A DNA stretch of 64,000 nt from Crossaster papposus (GCA_037893245.1 JBAIAA010000745.1:620001-684000), one strand, 5' to 3'; counted from the first letter of the stretch, positions 1 through 10,925 are shown. A program made the numbers and translations. The notes: generated by a model from the letters alone, not told the origin.

Positions 1-2560
1 AGAGAAAAGTTGCTCAATATCACCGTTTGTCAGACTACTTTCGAGTAGGTGCAATTCTTCAAGAGAAGGGACACTTGCAATCGTGACAGGATGCAAACCG
101 TGCAAATTGTTTCCTTCCAGAACAACCGTCTTTATGCTGCCTGCTGATGAAAGAAGAGAGCAAAGTGGCTCGATATCACGGTTTGTCAGACTACTTTCAC
201 ATAGGTACAATGTTTTAAGGGAAGGGACACTAGCAATTTTGACAGGCTGCAAACCGTGCAAATCGTTTCCTTTTAGAACAACCATCTTTATGCTGCCTGC
301 TGATGAAAGAAGAGAGAAAAGTGGCTCAATATCACTGTTTGTCAGACTACTTTCGAGTAGTTGCAATTCTTCAAGGGAAGGGATACTAGCAACCCTGACA
401 GGCTGCAAACCGTGCAAATTGTTTCCTTTCACGACAACTTTCTTTATGCTGCCTGCTGATGAAAGAAGAGAGAAAAGTGGCTCAATATCACTGTTTGTCA
501 TACTACTTTCAAGTAGTCGCAATTCTTCAAGGGAAGGCATACTAGCAACCCTGACAGGCTGCAAACCGTGCAAATTGTTTCCTTTCACAACAACCGTCTT
601 TATGCTGCCTGCTGATGAAAGAAGAGAGAAAAGTGGCTCAATATCACTGTTTGTCAGACTACTTTCATATAGGTGCAATTCTTCAAGGTAAGGGACACTA
701 GCAATCGTGACAGGCTGCAAACCATGCAAATTGTTTCCTTGCAGAACAACTGTCTTTATGCTGCCTGCTGATAAAAGAAGAGAGAAAAGTGGCTCAATAT
801 CACTGTTTGTCAGACTACTTTCATTTAGGTGCAATGCTTCAAGGGAAGGGACACTAGCAATCGTGCCAGGCTGCAAACCGTGCAAATTGTTTCCTTCCAG
901 AACAACCGTCTTTATGCTGCCTGCTGATGAAAGAAGAGAGCAAAGTGGCTCGATATCACGGTTTGTCAGACTACTTTCACATAGGTACAATGTTTTAAGG
1001 GAAGGGACACTAGCAACCCTGACAGGCTGCAAACCGTGCAAATTGTTTCCTTTCACAGCAACCGTCTTTATGCTGCCTGCTGATGAAAGAAGCGAGAAAA
1101 GTGGCTCAATATCACGGTTTGTCAGACTACTTTCACATAGGTGCAATGCTTCAAGGGAAGGAACACTAGCAATTTTGACAGGCTGCAAACCATGCAAATT
1201 GTTTCCTTGCAGAACAACCCTCTTTATGCTGCCTGCTGATGAAAGAAGAGAGAAAAGTGGCTCGATATCACGGTTTGTCAGACTACTTTCCCATAGGTGC
1301 AATGATTCAAGGGAAGGGACACTAGCAACCCTGACAGGCTGCAAACCGTGCAAATTGTTTCCTTTCAGAACAACCGTCTTTATGCTGCCTGCTGATGAAA
1401 GAAGAGAGAAAAGTGGCTCGATATCACGGTTTGTCAGACTACATTCCCATAGGTGCAATGCTTCAAGGGAAGGGACACTAGCAATTTTGACAGGCTGCAA
1501 ACCGTGCAAATCGTTTCCTTTCAGAACAACCATCTTTATGCTGCCTGCTGATGAAAGAAGAGAGCAAAGTGGCTCAATATCACTGTTTGTCAGACTACTT
1601 TCGAGTAGTTGCAATTCTTCAAGGGAAGGGATACTAGCAACCCTGACAGGCTGCAAACCGTGCAAATTGTTTCCTTTCACAACAACTTTCTTTATGCTGC
1701 CTGCTGATGAAAGAAGAGAGAAAAGTGGCTCAATATCACTGTTTGTCATACTACTTTCAAGTAGTCGCAATTCTTCAAGGGAAGGCATACTAGCAACCCT
1801 GACAGGCTGCAAACCGTGCAAATTGTTTCCTTTCACAACAACCGTCTTTATGCTGCCTGCTGATGAAAGAAGAGAGAAAAGTGGCTCAATATCACTGTTT
1901 GTCAGACTACTTTCATATAGTTGCAATTCTTCAAGGTAAGGGACACTAGCAATCGTGACAGGCTGCAAACCATGCAAATTGTTTCCTTGCAGAACAACTG
2001 TCTTTATGCTGCCTGCTGATAAAAGAAGAGAGAAAAGTGGCTCAATATCACTGTTTGTCAGACCACTTTCATATAGGTGCAATTCTTCAAGAGAAGGGAC
2101 ACTAGCAATCATGACAGGCTGCAAACCATGCAAATTGTTTCCTTTCAGAACAACCGTCTTTATGCTGCCTGCTGATAAAAGAAGAGAGAAAAGTGGCTCA
2201 ATATCACTGTTTGTCAGACTACTTTCATGTAGGTACAATGCTTCAAGGGAAGGGACACTAGCAATCGCGACAGGATGCAAACCGTGCAAATTGTTTCCTT
2301 TCAAAACAACCCTCTTTATGCTGCCTGCTGATGAAAGAAGAGAGAAAAGTGGCTCGATATCACGGTTTGTCAGACTACTTTCCCATAGTTGCAATGCTTC
2401 AAGGGAAGGGACACTAGCAATCGCGACAGGATGCAAACCGTGCAAATTGTTTCCTTTCAGAACAACCATCTTTATGCTGCCTGCTGATGAAAGAAGAGAG
2501 AAAAGTGGCTCAATATCACTGTTTGTCAGACCACACTCAAAAAGGCAACATTCTTTCAGA
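1..2560 (-). repeat. LRR tandem array: 16 in-window copies of a 156-bp / 52-aa unit
   Basis: The anchor tttatgctgcctgctgat recurs every 156 bp, from 131, 287, 443 and so on to 2471, giving 16 units. Each unit encodes two leucine-rich repeats on the minus strand: one with an SLEELHLYESSLTNSDIEP-type strand and one with a KTVVLKGNNLHGL-type strand. Units are almost identical, but the x residues of the LxxLxL strands vary, for example ExLxLxES with H/Q/R/Y and Y/L/C/N/W/H. Higher-order structure is visible. Variant units near 240-780 recur at about 1488-2030, exactly 8 units (1,248 bp) away. A different variant near 85-235 recurs at about 865-1015, 5 units (780 bp) away. This points to recent unequal exchange or gene conversion. 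The array continues past position 1, so the true copy number is unknown. Confidence 0.95.
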
Positions 2561-4547
2561 GATGGAATTGGTTTGATGTTTTGTTCAGATAATGTATCAT
2601 GCAATTGGATGCCATTTAATTTGACCTTTTCTGTATTGGTTATTGATAACACTTTGAAAAGTTTTGCAATGTTCCATTCACAGTTATGTACCTCTAAAGA
2701 CTTCAGATGTTTTAATATCACAACAGAGTTCTCCACAAAGCTATCCCAGCTGGTTCCATGAAGTACAAGGTTAACCAAAGGCTTACATTTTGCGAGTGTC
2801 ACTATCTTTTCTAAAAGGATGAGGTCAGCAAGACCTCGACATGTAGCACTAATTTCCTGTATTTCTCCTTGGTGCGGTGATTCATGTTTGGACCCAACCT
2901 CAAAACAAAAGTGCGCAGCCACTAAAAGTTCACCCTGCAGTTCGTATGGAAACTCGAACTTTCCAGTCTCAAGAAATTCCTTTACGAGAGATTCTGACTT
3001 AGCTTCAAATAGAAGCAACATTGAAATTCTATGCAATGACTTGTTCATTTTATTTTGCTTTAAGAGATCTCCAAAGCGCGTCAGTATCACCTCAGCGGCA
3101 TTAGTGTTCAGCCCACAGCCGAATCGCAGAACGTATTCCAAGCTTTCCACATCACCATGAAATATACGAAACAAGTATTGGTCAAAGGCTTCTCTGTCAG
3201 TCCTTAACAAATCTACCAGATATGCCGCCGCGCAGTACTCCTGAAAAACCTTGTGGAGGAACGAAAAGTAAGAAACCGGCTTGAGACCTTGAAATGTCTT
3301 TCCTTTAGACAACAAGCCAACATCAGATCCCGTCTTGAAAATATCAAGGTCGTTTGAATCAATCTCATTTTCCATGAAATGAAGCCTTTCCCCATTTGGA
3401 TGTAACAAACCTTCAAGAGCTATCCGACCAAGTTTGGAAACATATGTCTGGGTGTCAGAAACTTGCTCGTCTGTTTTCTTACTTGCCTTATGCTGGAAAA
3501 GCAACTGAATGTTATCCTGAATAAGGTTAGTTATTCGATCAGGCAGTTCGCTTTTATCTGCCCATGTGTCGCACATCAGCCGCAGAAATAACGGTATCTC
3601 CGCCAAACTACGAATCTTTTCTGATCGATTCACCTCATCAAGGAAGCTGGTTTGTTCATCTGGTTTAAAACGTACCAAGTATTTCTTCACATAGTTTTCC
3701 CTGTTTTTATCGTCAAGGCCTATCATGTTAATTTTTGTGTAGTGTGGATGCATAGTCAGGAGTTCATTTGCTGTCTTTTGTCGGCTCGTAACTATAACCT
3801 TACACGACTTGAGTGATTTAAACGATAGTACACCGTTCAAGTCAATACCGCTCTTGCACTGCCCCGCGTCCTTTACTCTTTGCATAGAAATCTCATCAGC
3901 GCCATCCAGAAGAATTAATATGCGCTCTTGGTTCTCCTGGATGTATTTTCCTAGGCCTGTCCTGTTCGGTTTGCTGTCTGTGAGAATTTGAGAACAAATG
4001 GCGTCAATGATGTCGAATTTCTGACCCATTCGACTAACCTCGACCACAAAGACAAGCTCGTATTTGTCAAGGACTGAATTGGGCTCAGGTTGTTGGTTTT
4101 CAGTTAGATCCCCCTTGGTTTTGAGAACAGACCAATCGTAACCAATCTTTTTAAGAAGTGTGGTTTTCCCAAAACCCGCATCAGCCCTGATTAATAATCG
4201 ATTTGATTCGAGCACAAGCATGTCTTTGTAGGAGTCAAGGGAAATCTTCTGGACATGACACCCTTTGTTCTTAGCCGTGTGTGTATTGGGTAGTTCGTTG
4301 GTATCTCTTTGCGAGGCTTTCAGAAGCTTCCATTGGATGCCCGTTTCTGCCTGTATGTTTGCCTCCGACGAAGAGTCCGGAGTTGGTATGTTGGTCTCCT
4401 GCAATAGTTGTAAGTTGACGTAGATGTCATCTATCTCTCTAGACATGTGTCTCTCTGTAGGGTGTGTCGTCACTTTAAACGTCTGCCGGTAATGTGCTGC
4501 CAACTCTCTTGCACACTGATTAACGTCAAAAGAAGTTCCTGCAATGC
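1..4547 (-). CDS. NLR receptor exon 5: NACHT ATPase plus LRR array (open at window edge)
   Basis: The minus strand is open without a stop from 4547 to the left edge, about 1,515 codons. It starts at a CAG acceptor (complement of 4548-4550) after a pyrimidine-rich tract, and its phase completes the Gly codon begun in the Death-domain exon. In the joined protein the Walker A motif ADAGFGKTTLL has its Lys near residue 398 (complement of 4165-4167), and the Walker B motif ILLDGADE has its first Asp near residue 485 (complement of 3904-3906). A winged-helix/superhelical linker follows, containing SYFSFLHKVFQEYCAA, which resembles the conserved NACHT-associated F-H-xxF-QE-aAA block. LRRs begin near residue 938. 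NACHT proteins are STAND ATPases that oligomerise on ligand sensing and signal through the N-terminal domain, here a Death domain. The family assignment is firm. The ligand, and whether the gene is expressed, cannot be seen. Confidence 0.93.
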
Positions 4548-5529
4548 CTGTGGGGAACAATCACGTAAACTCTGATCATTATATCCAAAGGAATATCCAA
4601 GCATCAAAATACTGGCCCGATTTCATGTCGCTGATAAAACACGATAAATAGAGACTTTATCATCTTAACAGGGCCCCAGACAGTCAGCACAGCAAGAAGC
4701 ATTATACCTTCAGAGTATGTTTTACCTGCAACTTTCCCAAAAATTTGAACCACTATTCGTGCGTAACCTTAATTTGCTGTCGTAAACAAATTTTTATTTG
4801 CTGATGAACTCAATTCCTGAATCATTCTTGTAGTAGTTCAGTTTATAATGTACAGTTTGAACGTTTTGTTCCACTAGAGCACTTTGGTAATTTACTAAAA
4901 TAATCCGATCGTCTTCAGACTTGGCACGCTGTTCATCCACAGATAGTTCTCAAAAATTTGTTTGTCGTGATGACGTTATCGGGGGTCATGTGATGTCACA
5001 TTGAAGGTGTATTTTGTATGCCATCTCTCATCAGAGGAACATTATACATATAAACTTCTTTTTGTAATAGGTTTGTTAGGTCATTTACAGTGCACACAAT
5101 TGTAAAAAAATTTGCAACGTCATCATGAGGTCATCAAAAATGCCATTTTAAAAATCCAAGATGGCCACCGTAAAGACCCTGGAAAAATTCCAACATTGTT
5201 TTGGGGTTATTTATATCATAACGTTTTCAAAAAATAATGTATAGTTTAGCAAATCTAAACAAAAGTGAATGCAAATACATAGAAACCTGACTATTGACAC
5301 ATTCGCCTACAAAAGGCGGAGCTTGTTTAGACATAGACGGTATACTTAACAATTTTCCGTAAAAATGGGCCAGCATGTTATGCATTTTTAATGCAACCTT
5401 TGAATAGGCTTCATTGTGCTCTATTACACCGTATTTACAATTTTCACTTGGCCATTTGAAATGTATTGTGGTACATTTAGCTACATGTAATTGGCTACCG
5501 TCCTTAATTGAAATACCACTGAATTGCTT

Positions 5530-5607
5530 TTAAGGCAGAAGAAAGAAAGAAAGAAAGGCGAACAGGAAAGTGCTAAACTTGATTGGCTATTAGTGTTTCT
5601 GCCTTAA
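5530..5607. mobile_element. Very short TTAA-ended inverted-repeat element in NLR intron 4
   Basis: The sequence starts TTAAGGCAGAA and ends TTCTGCCTTAA, an 11-bp perfect inverted pair about 78 bp apart. The interior is a (gaaa)n run and a CCAAT-like stretch. TTAA at both ends fits a piggyBac- or Kolobok-type insertion, but the element is so short that chance or a relic hairpin is possible. Confidence 0.45.
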
Positions 5608-5931
5608 GTACAGACCTGTGTTGTTCTACAGGAAGAAACATCAATAGCGATTCAAATTTAGCACCAAGCGGCGTGTTTTTACTTCCGGTTTTTCTTCTCG
5701 GTTGATTCAGGCGTTACTTCAATAATTCTTCTATTCTTCTATTTTTATATGTATTTACAAGAAAATTTGTCCTAGCTGTTTACCCAACATATAAAATGGG
5801 TCTGGGTTAATCTATGCATTTCTATGTATTTTTAATGAATACAAATTTGTGGGGCACCCTCCCTCTCCTTCAATTTTAAAATTTTCATTTAATGTTTTAA
5901 ATATTTTTTCAATTTTTATTTGTTTGATATA

Positions 5932-6117
5932 TTTATATAACTATCTTAATTTATTTGTAATTGAATTGTTTTTATGATTATGTATTGTAACAGGTTTTAC
6001 GTGTATTTTGTTTGTCTGGGGAGCCCGTTATATAGATTGCTTTTGGGCAATCCTCGGGCCATTTTTGTATGTACACATGTACATGTCTACTGCTTCATTG
6101 TTTGCCTAATAATTAGG
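5932..6117 (+). repeat. LINE-like 3' tail, copy 1 of a direct pair
   Basis: About 185 bp running from ttatataactatcttaat to tgtttgcctaataa are repeated almost unchanged at 6694-6878. The segment has an A/T-rich non-LTR-tail look (cccgttatatagattgcttttgggcaat). It sits in intron 4 of the NLR gene. The element class is inferred from style only. Confidence 0.5.
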
Positions 6118-6692
6118 TAATAACAGTGCGAGGACCCGGTTATTACTGCGTGATAATGACCGGGTTGGGGGATGACCGCTGGTAATAGAACGAGAAAAAT
6201 GGTCAAAATGCTCCAAATCTCGTGACTTTTCTTTTGGCGATATTTCCAGCGTTTTGTGTTCATGTTTAAGGGCCATGTTTTAGCTTACGCATGATACCCT
6301 GTCTCTTCAATATGTGTTGTTATTATAACCCATACTTTGAGACCAGACTAGCTGACCACTGATGCCCACCGTGCATAGCAATGCGCTAGCGTTAACAGAC
6401 GACACGCGCATTTTGAAAAATGCAGCGCGTATAGATACAAACGTTCTACGCGTACATTTTATAGCGCGCAGTATCAAGATTTGACCCGTCCTTGTTACAA
6501 GTTACCGTAGAACTGTTGCATTCGACCAATCATGGGCTTAGGCCTACATGATGCTTGAATAATGCTGGTTCAGGGAACATTTTGTTCGCTTCTTCTTGAA
6601 ACCCATGATATTACTGCCTGATAATCCACTCCGCGTGATCGAGTCACGACCAATCAGAAGCCAGCAACTCTCCTACATGTAGGTATTTATTA
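6118..6692 (+). mobile_element. Repeat family I, copy 1 (about 575 bp)
   Basis: It begins gtaataacagtgcgaggac and ends near caatcagaagccagcaact. It matches 38997-39580 over its whole length, with a rearranged minus-strand copy at about 52080-52745. Both ends carry a near-palindromic core, GGTTATTACTGCGTGATAA. No coding capacity is visible. It is placed exactly between two copies of the LINE-like tail, inside NLR intron 4. Superfamily unknown. Confidence 0.6.
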
Positions 6693-6693
6693 C

Positions 6694-6900
6694 ATTTATA
6701 TAACTATCTTAATTTATTTGTAATTGAATTGTTTTTATGATTATGTATTGTAACAGGTTTTACATATATTTTGTTTGTCTGGGAAGCCCGTTATATAGAT
6801 TGCTTTTGGGCAATCCTCAGGCCATTTTTTGTATGTACATGTCTACTGTTTCATTGTTTGCCTAATAATAAAAAATAAATTAAATAAATAATAAAAAAGA
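6694..6900 (+). repeat. LINE-like 3' tail, copy 2, with A-rich end
   Basis: This is the second copy of the 5932-6117 segment. It continues into an A/T-rich tail (aataaaaaataaattaaat), as expected at the 3' end of a non-LTR retrotransposon. Together with copy 1 it flanks family I as a long direct repeat. Confidence 0.5.
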
Positions 6901-7021
6901 ACAGTAAGCCACTAAAACGGTTTGTCTGAAAAACATGGTTTACACGAACACAACGTGGCTTGACAATTTCAACAGAACAATTCCTACACTGAACAGCGTC
7001 TTTGTAAAATACATTTCATAC

Positions 7022-7285
7022 CTGGCACTTTTGATGCCAGGTCACCACGGTCCACAACTTGTAGAGCATCTCGAAGCTTCTCAGGAGCATCTGCGGGGTT
7101 GTCTTGTTTCTGCCACCAGGCAACTAACATCTTGTAGATTTGTTCGTGTAAGTTCCCGCTGTCGTTTCCTTGGAATTGGTCGAGTTTTCCTTCCTTGAAT
7201 CCCAACCGTCTGCCGAGCCTCTTCCAGTCTTGTCCAAGATCATCTGCCAATTCTGAGAAGTAATTGCTTCTCGACTCCTCCTCTT
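7022..7285 (-). CDS. NLR receptor exon 4: Death domain
   Basis: The exon has a TTCCAG acceptor (complement of 7286-7288) and a GTATGA donor after 7022. It encodes residues about 183-270 of the joined protein. Death-fold features are clear: a LADDLGQDWKRLGRRLGF helix 1-2 region, an LHEQIYKMLVAWWQKQ helix, and an APEKLRDALQVVDRGDLA C-terminal helix pair. In NLRs this homotypic domain couples the NACHT oligomer to adaptors or caspases. Its acidic start (EEEESRS) acts as a linker from the ubiquitin-like domain. Incoming and outgoing phases (1 and 1) match exon 3 and exon 5 exactly, which is strong support for the model. DEATH-NACHT-LRR is a known invertebrate deuterostome arrangement. Confidence 0.92.
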
Positions 7286-7720
7286 CTGGAATGCAACACC
7301 ATATAACAGTTCACATCAATCATCTTCAGATGGAGTTTGCATGAGGGGCTTCAAACAAACGTGAACGCCTTTGAACACATGGGTTAAAGATTACAAGCCC
7401 ATATTGGACGAGATTTGATGGCGAAAGGCAATGATAAGTATAGTTAGCGGTAACACTATGTTGTAATTTTCGAGTGAGTTGTGGTTCTGAAAAGAACCAT
7501 ATTGACTGATCAAACTTTTATGACGCTTGCAGCTATTCATATATTTAAGATAATTGAAGTTCGTCGTTTTTTCAGGTTTCTTATATTGTAATACGACATT
7601 TTCGAGGGCTGTTGCTGAAATTGCAGAATAGTTTCCCCTCCTTTTCGAAAAGTGAATGTTAGTTAAACCGCCAATTTAACCGACTTTTGAGATAACCCAT
7701 TGCATCAATGCTGTAGTTAC

Positions 7721-7811
7721 CTAATCCACCACCCAACAGACCGGCAGCGCGAAGCTGGATGTTCTGATCTTGCTGTATCCCATGGTCGCGAAGAGAGAGC
7801 AGGTCACAAAG
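7721..7811 (-). CDS. NLR receptor exon 3: C-terminal strand and Gly tail of the ubiquitin-like domain
   Basis: Ninety-one nucleotides between a TTTACAG acceptor and a GTAACT donor, entered in phase 0. The peptide is LCDLLSLRDHGIQQDQ followed by NIQLRAAGLLGGG. The final beta strand and glycine run sit where ubiquitin has its last strand and Gly-Gly. The exon has no meaning alone but completes the fold started in exon 2. Because protein follows directly, this glycine run is internal, not a free conjugation tail. Confidence 0.85.
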
Positions 7812-8152
7812 CTGTAAACCAATTGTAATGAAATTATATTTGATTTCTGCTCATCCATATGACTGGTATAACATGTCCAAATCGTAACAGTACAAGAAAA
7901 CCTGGCAGTCTTGAGGAATTTCTTGCAAGTAATTCACCAATTCAGAAGAAATCTACACCACAGTACTTACAAAATCATGTTACAATTTACGCTATGCAAA
8001 ACTCTCGAGGAAAGGTCACTCTGTAAAACCAAGCACATCTTCACCACAGCCGATAAAGAAAGTATAACTTTAATATGCGCTCAGATAAAAATGAATTTTA
8101 AAAGTGACATTGGCTGATTTTCCTGTTCATAGTATAGTAAAAGAAGCGGTAC

Positions 8153-8327
8153 CTGAAAGTTTCTCCCGATGTAAAGGTGTTGATCTTGAGGCTGGATGCC
8201 ACTCTCACGTTGAACCAACGCCTTCAAATCGGCTACTGATGTCTCCGGATCCAGTTGCAGACAAAGTGTCTTCGGTAAGAGGAGACCTCGGACGAAAACC
8301 TGCAATTTCTGTCTCGCCTCAACAGGA
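8153..8327 (-). CDS. NLR receptor exon 2: ubiquitin-like domain, main part
   Basis: Acceptor TTTGCAG (complement of 8328-8330) and donor CAG|GTACCG. The 175 nt complete the split Ser codon of exon 1 and end in phase 0. The peptide shows the ubiquitin-like pattern: KLQVFVRGLLLPKTLCLQL (strands 1-2), then ETSVADLKALVQRESGI (helix 1, compare T-x-x-x-LK), then QPQDQHLYIGRNFQ (the dQ-L-y-G-k loop). Exon 3 supplies the last strand. An N-terminal ubiquitin-like domain ahead of a Death domain in an NLR is unusual. It could recruit ubiquitin-binding signalling proteins, but that role is inference. Confidence 0.85.
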
Positions 8328-8753
8328 CTGCAAAGTGAAAAACAATAAACACTCCTGGATGAGACGAAGAAACAATTACGCTCTGATAAATTTTTTTTCT
8401 TCAATTCAGCTGGATTTCTATATCACATTTTCTGTATCACAGATGAGCAGCGGTGTTCTATTTTGTGAGTAACCGTTGTAATTTGTAATTTATTTTAGAT
8501 ACAGAGTGAAGGCTGCTGAGAATTGTTCACTCAGTTGTGAAATGAGGTGTGGGCATGAGTAAATGTATGAGACGTGATCAACAAAGAATTATGAACACGT
8601 TACGTACGAATGTTTGGCTTGGTTGTGCTCTGAAGAGCTCAAAAAAACAAAACATCATTCCCAATCGGGTAGGTCAAGAAATAGGATACAAAGAATAGTT
8701 TAGGCTATAATGATTTGGTCGATTCAGATTCATATAAATTGCCCTGTTAATAC

Positions 8754-9034
8754 CTTCCCGTTTCCGCTTTGCTAGCTGGTTCTTCTGCTTTCGGAGTGTT
8801 GCAATACTCAGGCTGAGTAATTGGCGCCACTGAAAGTGGCATGGCACTGGCAGATGCTCCCTCTTCGTTAGAATGGAGTCTTGGCCGAGCTTTGACTGGA
8901 AAGACGCTCATGAATGCCGCCCTACGACATGGTTTTGCCTTCCTCTTCGTGTTGACGAGTTTACCGAGTGAGTGGTTGTACTCCTCGGCCGTGATCATCG
9001 AATTACTTCGCTGACCATGTCGGTCTTGCTGCAT
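8754..9034 (-). CDS. NLR receptor exon 1: start codon and basic N-terminal leader
   Basis: The ATG (complement of 9032-9034) has A at -3 and an in-frame TGA four codons upstream, so the start is well placed. Ninety-three codons plus two bases end at an AAG|GTATTA donor. The sequence begins MQQDRHGQRSNSMITAEEY and has a basic patch, NTKRKAKPCRR, that could act as a nuclear localisation signal or membrane/RNA contact. A low-complexity Ala/Ser/Pro stretch follows, leading into the ubiquitin-like domain. There is no signal peptide, so the receptor is predicted cytosolic or nuclear. A non-coding exon may lie upstream; GATTGTCAG near complement 9075 would be an acceptor. Confidence 0.8.
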
Positions 9035-10155
9035 TGTTATGATTCAAGTCGGACGTCAGGGCGATGAACCTGACAATCAAGAATAACAATAATAGATTAG
9101 TTTGCGGTAACACCATGTGGTAATTCTCCTTTAGCGAGTTGTGTGGTTCTAAAAAGAACTGGAGGGAACTCAACATTTCGGACAGTATGCTCTGCCCGTC
9201 GTCATGAGACTGACGTCAGTATCGACCAATTAAGTCCCCACGTCTCCAACAGAACTACATGTAGCCTTGATTGCAACTTGCAATCGTTAGCCGCGCAATG
9301 CGCATAGCTCACCCGCTTTGCACTTCACACGAGCACAATGCATACTGTAAATGTACAGTACGTACACTGTCGTGTGCGGCCTACAATACTGCGCCACGTA
9401 CGCACCGCCCCATCTGCAGCCTTTAAGTTTTAGTCACTTACAGGTTTTGTGGTTATGTTAATGAGAATGAACTGCTCTCGATCCACTGAATCTGATTGGT
9501 CTTTGATTGAAACGTATGACGCGCACAAACATTATGTAATCTGTGATTGGCCGTTGAGAAACACAAATTAATAGTGCTTATTTGCATACACACTCACCAA
9601 GCAAGGTGAGGTTTTGTCATAATCCCAAGAACAGTTTTCAGTAAATCACGGTTTGTTTTGATATAAAGCTTCTGTTTGCATTTTGAATTCACTTACATGT
9701 AACTTTGACATTCCGGTAACCCCGGCAGGAAATGTCAAGCCAATTTACGTACATGACAAAAAACAGATCATATATCATCATAACATGATTGGTCATTTCG
9801 TTATGAATAAAGAAGATCATGTTTTGAACTGAAATAGCTTGTAATTTATTTATTTTTTATTTTGTTTGTACGTTATAGCAAATATTGTTACAATGACTTA
9901 TTTGACGTTTTGGGTTCGTAAATTGCTGGGAGAATTCTAGAAAACCAATCATATTCAGATGAAACGGAGATCATAGTCTTTGGGAATTGTAATTCCAAAG
10001 AGTCAGTTGTAGTTCCCCTTCTATGTAATCAATTGCAAAGAAAGTGTTTTTGGAGCAGTATTTGAAACAAGTCGGCTTTTTAAACGCTGGTCGGCCGACT
10101 TTTTTTGAAAATGTCAGCACACCAGGAGCCATTATTATACAGGATGCAACTATAA
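9035..10155. other. Upstream of the NLR gene: no gene seen, repeat fragments
   Basis: No convincing ORF. Positions 9088-9160 resemble 7437-7500 (gcggtaacaccatgtggtaatt), a dispersed repeat that continues as ctcaacatttcggacagtat. Positions 9640-9790 are a partial third copy of the 12.6/15.2-kb repeat (tttgacattccggtaacc). The NLR promoter should be somewhere here, but I see no decisive core element. Confidence 0.5.
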
Positions 10156-10440
10156 ATGTTAGTTCTTATATAGCGCTTTAGACTCCCACAATGTGGGTGT
10201 ATCAAAGCGCTTTACAACTATTATCCCTGTTCACCAGGAACGAGACCATTTCTGCAGCAGCTCAAGATCAGCGCATGTGGTCTCTACCTTCACAGGTACC
10301 CATTACTCCTGGGTGGAGAGGCAATTGTAGCAAAGTGTCTTGCCCAAGAACACAAGCACCATGTTCCCTGCCAGGGTTTGAACCCACGTACCATCGTACA
10401 GAAGTCAAACACGGTAACCACTGGACCACAGTACAGACTG
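10156..10440 (-). mobile_element. tRNA-derived SINE, minus strand
   Basis: On the minus strand a tRNA-like head (gtggtccagtggttaccgtg, B-box GGGTTCAAACCCT at complement 10374-10386) is followed by a body with CTTGGGCAAGACACTT and CACCCAGGAGTAATGGGTA. It ends in AAAGCGCTATATAAGAAC. Related copies or pieces lie at 12225-12500 and 38490-38660; a tail-only piece is at 33890-33940. Confidence 0.8.
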
Positions 10441-10520
10441 CGCATGCCTATAGCCTGCAGTTCATCAGACTGACTATCTGGAGAACTTTGTCATTTTTGC
10501 AATTGTTGTAATCCCTTTAA

Positions 10521-10925
10521 CCCTAACCACCCTGAGTCCATCAAAATCCATTTCCTGTTTTGGAGGATTTTAGCGGATTCAGGATACCTCCATATTGAAC
10601 CAACTGGAGGAGTGTGATGGATTGAGGATTTTAAGCCAAGCGTTACTGCAGGAGTGTGATGGATTCAGGATACAGACATTCAGGTGATGGACTGTGATGG
10701 ACTCTATATGGAGAAACGCACTGCAATTTTTTGTATGCCACCTAGCTGAATCCGTCACAGTCCATCAAACTTTTGCTGGTGGAGAATGATGGACTCAGGA
10801 TCTCTCCAGAATGTATACTGGTGGAGTCTGATGGACTCAGGACACCAGCAGTTTTTGCAAACCAAGATTGGTGGACTGTGGTGGATTCAGGATACTTTCT
10901 AGTAAAAGGGGTGAGGGAGTTAAGG
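10521..10925. mobile_element. TTAA-flanked element with internal gatggactcagga repeats
   Basis: TTAA lies at 10517-10520 and 10926-10929. The ends are CCCTAACCACCC and, on the other strand, CCTTAACTCCCTCACC, so the terminal repeat is imperfect. The interior carries seven or eight degenerate copies of a TGATGGA-TTCAGGAT motif. The CCCT start with a TTAA flank is the piggyBac pattern. Non-coding, hence non-autonomous. Confidence 0.6.

Noticed and set aside
83..2761. Three plus-strand frames of 202-410 codons with a repeated MTGCKPCKLFP-type peptide
   Set aside because: They are exactly antisense to the LRR coding array, and their openness follows from the repeat period. The minus-strand frame has NACHT and LRR motifs and in-phase splice junctions.
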